Shown here: in pieces, positions 5,626 to 8,493 of the stretch
Numbering within the stretch: position 1 is the first letter of the stretch
How the letters are laid out: every line of letters starts with the position of its first letter
Assembly (NCBI GenBank): GCA_002339745.1
Contig: DDKP01000149.1
Coordinates: 1,347 to 9,839, forward strand
Direction of reading: 5' to 3'
DNA length: 8,493 nt
From: Firmicutes bacterium UBA2595
Lineage (GTDB): Bacteria > Bacillota > Thermincolia > Thermincolales > UBA2595
Made by a program: the position numbers and the translations under genes
Notes under the pieces: generated by a model
Told to the model about the DNA's origin: nothing
Databases searched by the model: none
The model's input: only the letters and a program-made list of their open reading frames with translations

Positions 5626-6423
5626 GTGGGTTTTTTCACTCAACTTAAACAGAGTTTTCTGGATTACGATAGTTACCGCGAGTTTGCTTTTCAAAGGAAG
5701 ACAAAAACTTTTAAATATTTTTTTATTATCTTTTCCCTGGTTTTTCTTATCGGCGGCCTAAGATTTGCCGGAGAATTAAAAACAGGGTACAGCAATATTA
5801 TCACCACAGTCCGGTATGATCTTCCGGAATTCAGTCTGAAAAACGGTGAATTGACGGTGGAAGGACAGCAGCCGGTTATAATGGGGGAAGGGAACAGCGC
5901 GGTCCTGGTGATAGACACAACCGGGAAGACTGATGAGTCATTCCTGGACCAGTATGTCGACGGGGTTTTTATTTTTAAGGACAAAATAATCATAAAAGAG
6001 AATCCCCAACTGAGGATTATCAAATTTGCTGATTTAAAGGGCCTTTCTTTGGATAAACAAAAGCTGATTGAACTGGCGCCGATGGTGAAATGGGTTTTTG
6101 TAGCCCTGGCTTTTTTTGGCTATGTTTTTGGCTTGATTTGGGCTTTGGTTACTACAGTGATCCTGGCCCTTGCAGGCTTATTTATAAACAGTATGATGAA
6201 AGGCCGGATGGTCTACAACAACCTGTGGAATATGGCAGTTTATGCATTAACCTTTCCCTGGCTGCTGGAAATGGTTAAAAATCTTGTTTATCCCGACCTC
6301 CCTTACTTCCAGGTAGTAAAATGGAGCCTGGCTATCTATATTCTTTACAAGGGTATTGAGTCAGCCAACAGGCCGGTAGTAACGGATGAACCTCCCCGCC
6401 CCCCGGAAGATGTGGTCATTTAG
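5626..6423 (+). CDS. DUF1189 family membrane protein
   Basis: This is a 265-residue membrane protein of the DUF1189 type. The N-terminal cytoplasmic part (1-28) has the FFTQLKQSF...Y opening usual for the family, then helix 1 (about 29-45). Next comes an extracytoplasmic domain (about 46-150) with the DLPEFSLKNGELTVEG signature at 65-80. The C-terminal half has hydrophobic helices at about 153-190 (probably two), 201-218 and 228-244, and a short Pro-rich tail (PPRPPED). The fold suggests an envelope sensor or assembly protein; the real role of DUF1189 proteins is not established to my knowledge. GTG 5626 is chosen because AAAGGAG fits it. The gene is alone on its transcript, preceded by its own promoter and convergent with a small minus-strand gene 23 bases beyond. 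Confidence 0.82.
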   Translation: MGFFTQLKQSFLDYDSYREFAFQRKTKTFKYFFIIFSLVFLIGGLRFAGELKTGYSNIITTVRYDLPEFSLKNGELTVEGQQPVIMGEGNSAVLVIDTTGKTDESFLDQYVDGVFIFKDKIIIKENPQLRIIKFADLKGLSLDKQKLIELAPMVKWVFVALAFFGYVFGLIWALVTTVILALAGLFINSMMKGRMVYNNLWNMAVYALTFPWLLEMVKNLVYPDLPYFQVVKWSLAIYILYKGIESANRPVVTDEPPRPPEDVVI

Positions 6424-6445
6424 GGACTAAACCAGTTAGCCCCTA
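6421..6445. terminator. Intergenic hairpin between convergent genes
   Basis: TAGGG-A-CTAA (6421-6430) pairs with TTAG-C-CCCTA (6436-6445) around an ACCAG loop, giving nine pairs with one A-C mismatch. It begins at the DUF1189 stop codon and ends just beyond the stop of the minus-strand gene. There is no true T tract on either side, so it may be a weak bidirectional terminator or an mRNA 3'-end stabiliser. Confidence 0.35.
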
Positions 6446-6446
6446 T

Positions 6447-6635
6447 CTATTCTTGGATATTCCCTTTTTCCCCGAGGTCTTCGTCCGCCTCGTAGGGTGT
6501 AATCCTGTCACCCGCAGGTGTATAACCTGAAACCCGGTATTGCTCCCGTTCGGCGCCGGTATTGGCCGGGACTATTCCCCGCGTAGCCTTTTTCACTGCC
6601 TCTTCTTTGATTTCTCTCGATTGTTTTTCTTCCAT
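6447..6635 (-). CDS. Small hydrophilic protein of 62 residues, unknown
   Basis: The minus-strand ATG (6635-6633) is preceded by GGAGGAA, with about seven bases between the core and the start, so this is likely a real gene. The 62-residue product is highly charged and lacks membrane helices and cysteines. A Lys/Glu-rich N-terminal half (1-18, probably helical) is followed by RGIVPANTG at 19-27 and by SGYTPAGDRITPYEADEDLGE at 36-56, rich in Gly, Pro and acidic residues. I do not recognise it. It sits between two plus-strand genes, with its start region facing the aldo/keto reductase promoter region; a promoter for it was not identifiable. It does not resemble the 56-residue protein at 2150 beyond being small and acidic. 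Confidence 0.62.
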   Translation of the reverse strand: MEEKQSREIKEEAVKKATRGIVPANTGAEREQYRVSGYTPAGDRITPYEADEDLGEKGNIQE

Positions 6636-6698
6636 TTCTGTTCCTCCAAATCAAAAATGACATTTTTTTTAGTTTGTCCGCAAGGCAGTTTTTTTATT

Positions 6699-6727
6699 TT
6701 GACGGGCAGGAGTTAATGTGGTAACAT
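6699..6727 (+). promoter_or_regulatory. Extended -10 promoter for the aldo/keto reductase gene
   Basis: TTGACG (6699-6704) and TAACAT (6722-6727) are 17 bases apart, and TG at 6719-6720 one base before the -10 makes it an extended -10 element. Initiation near 6734 leaves about 12 bases before the ribosome binding site. Confidence 0.6.
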
Positions 6728-6745
6728 GGAATAACAACTCACAGT

Positions 6746-6754
6746 AGGAGGTGA
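6746..6754 (+). promoter_or_regulatory. Ribosome binding site deciding the aldo/keto reductase start
   Basis: AGGAGGTGA, a near-perfect anti-16S match, ends five bases before GTG 6760. It overlaps the in-frame GTG at 6751, which therefore cannot be the start. Confidence 0.8.
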
Positions 6755-6759
6755 ACCTT

Positions 6760-7776
6760 GTGGAAAGGCGTATACTTGGGAGGACGGGTCTTAAAGTTTC
6801 GGCCGTAGGGATGGGCGGCATTCCTATCCAGCGGGTCAGCTTTGCGCAGGCTAAAGAGGTTACTGAAACAGCTGTCCGTCTGGGCATTAACTTTATTGAT
6901 ACGGCCAGGGCATACACAGACAGTGAGGCCAAGCTTGCTGAAGTCCTGGTTAAGCATGGGGACAAAATTATTATAGCGACAAAAACGATGGCCAGGTCAA
7001 AGGATGAAATGGCCAGGGATATTGAAAAGAGCCTGCAGAGTCTAAAGGTGGACTGCATAGACCTGTATCAGCTCCATAACGTAAAAGACGAGGCCACACT
7101 TAACCGCGTTCTCGCCCCTGACGGCGCTGTGGCGGCTCTCAGGGAAGCACAGCAACGCGGCCTGGTGAGGTTTATCGGTATTACCGGGCATATCCCCTCT
7201 GTGTTGGTAAAGGCAGTCCAAACCGGGGAATTTGACACGGTTCAGTTTCCTTTTAACCCGATAGAAACTTCCGCCGAGAAGGAGCTATTACCCCTAGCCA
7301 GGGAATTGAACCTTGGGACCATTGCCATGAAACCTTTTGCCGGAGGAGCTCTTAAAAACAAAGTCCTTACCCTGCGGTTCATCCTGGAGCAAGGATTCAG
7401 CACGGTAATTCCGGGTATGGATGAGGTTACCCAGGTTAAAGAGAATGTGACTGCCGGGCAAAACCCGGCGCCTTTGAATGATGAGGAAAAGGCTGCCCTG
7501 ACGGCTGAAGTGTCTGTCCTGGGGAGTACCTTCTGCCGCCGGTGCGAGTACTGTCAGCCGTGCCCGAAAGGAATTGATATTCCGATGGTATTCCTGCTGG
7601 ATGGTTATTGGACCAGGTACGGGCTGGAGGATTGGGCAGTTGACAGGTACCGCCCATTGAAAGTCAAAGCATCAGAGTGCATGCAATGCGGCGAATGTGA
7701 AGCCAGGTGCCCGTACCAGCTGCCTGTCAGGGAAATGCTGAAGGAAGCCGCAAGGCACCTGGAATCATCCAAGTAA
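6760..7776 (+). CDS. Aldo/keto reductase with C-terminal two-cluster ferredoxin domain
   Basis: This is a 338-residue cytoplasmic oxidoreductase: an aldo/keto reductase TIM barrel (about 1-255) fused to an iron-sulfur domain (about 256-335). Barrel signatures are LGRTGLKVSAVGMGG (5-19), FIDTARAY (45-52), ATKT (73-76) and LYQLHN (102-107), giving the tetrad D47, Y52, K75 and H106. Later motifs GITG (140-143) and MKPFAGGAL (190-198) complete the NAD(P)H site region. The tail has C259, C262, C265 and C268-Pro, then C307, C310, C313 and C317-Pro, enough for two [4Fe-4S] clusters. This fused architecture is a known anaerobe subfamily, but its physiological substrates are poorly defined. The clusters could exchange electrons with ferredoxin or with the membrane protein encoded 55 bases downstream. 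No terminator lies between the two genes. Confidence 0.93.
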   Translation: MERRILGRTGLKVSAVGMGGIPIQRVSFAQAKEVTETAVRLGINFIDTARAYTDSEAKLAEVLVKHGDKIIIATKTMARSKDEMARDIEKSLQSLKVDCIDLYQLHNVKDEATLNRVLAPDGAVAALREAQQRGLVRFIGITGHIPSVLVKAVQTGEFDTVQFPFNPIETSAEKELLPLARELNLGTIAMKPFAGGALKNKVLTLRFILEQGFSTVIPGMDEVTQVKENVTAGQNPAPLNDEEKAALTAEVSVLGSTFCRRCEYCQPCPKGIDIPMVFLLDGYWTRYGLEDWAVDRYRPLKVKASECMQCGECEARCPYQLPVREMLKEAARHLESSK

Positions 7777-7831
7777 GATTTCCATTCAACGTGAAATGTG
7801 AATAAAGAATGAAGTGGAAGAAGGTAAGGAT

Positions 7832-8493
7832 ATGAAAAGGCCGGTCAAAAGGAGAAAACCAGTTATACCAGCCCGTTTAGCCTTACTTTTTATATTTGCC
7901 CTGTATTATTGGGGTATTCAGTTTATTTTAAGAAAAACCAACCTTCAGTTGAGCCAGGTGGTGTTCAATCTTTTTGCGGGGGTATTTGCGGGAGCGGTCC
8001 TTCATGTGTCCATTGCCAAGTTTTTCGGACCCCTGTTGATCGGGCGTTCATTTTGCGGCTGGGCCTGCTGGAACGCTGCAGTCTTTGATATCCTGCCTGT
8101 GAGAAACCCGTCGAAAAAGCTGCCTGAAAAGTACTTTATGTATAAATACATAGTGCTGGTTTTCGTTCTTGGGATTCCATTTTTTCTCTTTGCCGGAGGA
8201 CAGGGTTTTCAGAATCCGGAGGCCCAGTTCCGGTGGCTTCTGGCTGAAAATGCTGTCATCTATGCTTCAGGAATACTGCTGGCATTTTTCCTGGGGGACC
8301 GGAGGGCTTTTTGTAAATACCTGTGTCCTGCTGGCGCCCTGATGACGATTACTTCCCCCAGGAGTGTCATAAAGGTCGAGAAAAACCACCTGTCCTGCAG
8401 CAGGTGCCGTAAGTGTGAAGAAGTATGTCCAATGGATGTGCCGGTTCTCAACTATATTACCGCTAACCAGCGGGTTTCTCATCCCGAGTGCAT
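7832..8493 (+). CDS. NapH/MauN-like membrane iron-sulfur protein (3' end beyond window)
   Basis: The frame opens at ATG 7832 behind AGAAGGT (7819-7825) and is still open at the window edge after 220 codons, so the protein is incomplete here. A basic N-terminus (KRPVKRRKP) leads into helices at about 12-33, 44-70, 105-122 and 139-155. The paired membrane cysteine motifs GRSFCGWAC (71-79) and CKYLCPAGAL (161-170) are the hallmark of NapH/MauN/NosR-like and related membrane ferredoxin-type proteins. A cytoplasmic cluster motif follows: C189, C192, C195 and C199-Pro. C220 at the edge likely begins a second cluster motif. Such proteins pass electrons between quinol or ferredoxin pools and partner enzymes. 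It follows the ferredoxin-fused aldo/keto reductase by 55 bases and is probably in the same operon. No nap or nos partner gene is visible, so a specific symbol is not justified. Confidence 0.88.
   Translation, partial: MKRPVKRRKPVIPARLALLFIFALYYWGIQFILRKTNLQLSQVVFNLFAGVFAGAVLHVSIAKFFGPLLIGRSFCGWACWNAAVFDILPVRNPSKKLPEKYFMYKYIVLVFVLGIPFFLFAGGQGFQNPEAQFRWLLAENAVIYASGILLAFFLGDRRAFCKYLCPAGALMTITSPRSVIKVEKNHLSCSRCRKCEEVCPMDVPVLNYITANQRVSHPEC

Noticed and set aside
7436..7657. A minus-strand frame of 73 codons within the aldo/keto reductase gene.
   Set aside because: It lies opposite the conserved ferredoxin-domain cysteines, lacks a ribosome binding site and has no recognisable content.
8260..8482. 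Two minus-strand frames at the right edge.
   Set aside because: They are shadows of the NapH-like gene, which covers this region with clear cysteine motifs and a proper start.

Overview
This 8.5 kb window looks like chromosomal DNA from an anaerobic, moderate-GC Firmicute, most likely a Peptococcaceae-type Clostridium (Desulfotomaculum/Pelotomaculum relatives). The evidence is strong GGAGG-type ribosome binding sites, frequent TTG and GTG starts, classic hairpin-plus-T-tract terminators, and gene content that includes an iron-sulfur aldo/keto reductase, a NapH-type membrane ferredoxin protein, and DUF2304 and DUF1189 proteins. The genus is an inference. I see no phage, transposon, CRISPR, tRNA or rRNA signal.

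Layout. (1) 191-2028, plus strand: a tight cluster of a DPM1-like family 2 glycosyltransferase, a DUF2304 membrane protein, a four-helix SMR/EamA-like membrane protein whose frame overlaps the DUF2304 gene, and a membrane-anchored four-cysteine protein of unknown function. The first three fit a lipid-linked sugar synthesis and translocation module for cell-envelope glycans. (2) 2150-2320: a 56-residue acidic orphan protein followed by a terminator. (3) 2458-3775: a metallo-beta-lactamase-fold hydrolase and a hotdog-fold PaaI-type thioesterase, probably one transcript, ended by a clear terminator at 3797-3819. (4) 3895-4872: a patatin-like phospholipase. (5) 4903-5355, minus strand: a four-helix membrane protein convergent with the patatin gene. 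(6) 5626-6423: a DUF1189 membrane protein with a good sigma-A-like promoter and a roughly 150-base leader. (7) 6447-6635, minus strand: a 62-residue hydrophilic orphan protein convergent with it. (8) 6760 to the window end: an aldo/keto reductase with a C-terminal two-cluster ferredoxin domain behind an extended -10 promoter, then a NapH/MauN-like membrane iron-sulfur protein that runs off the right edge.

Most of the window is ordinary housekeeping or envelope biology. The parts that merit a second look are the unknown cysteine-rich anchored protein, the two small orphan proteins, the compact glycan module lacking a visible lipid-linked-sugar acceptor enzyme, and the pairing of a ferredoxin-fused aldo/keto reductase with a membrane electron carrier. 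I found no strong evidence for an entirely new system.
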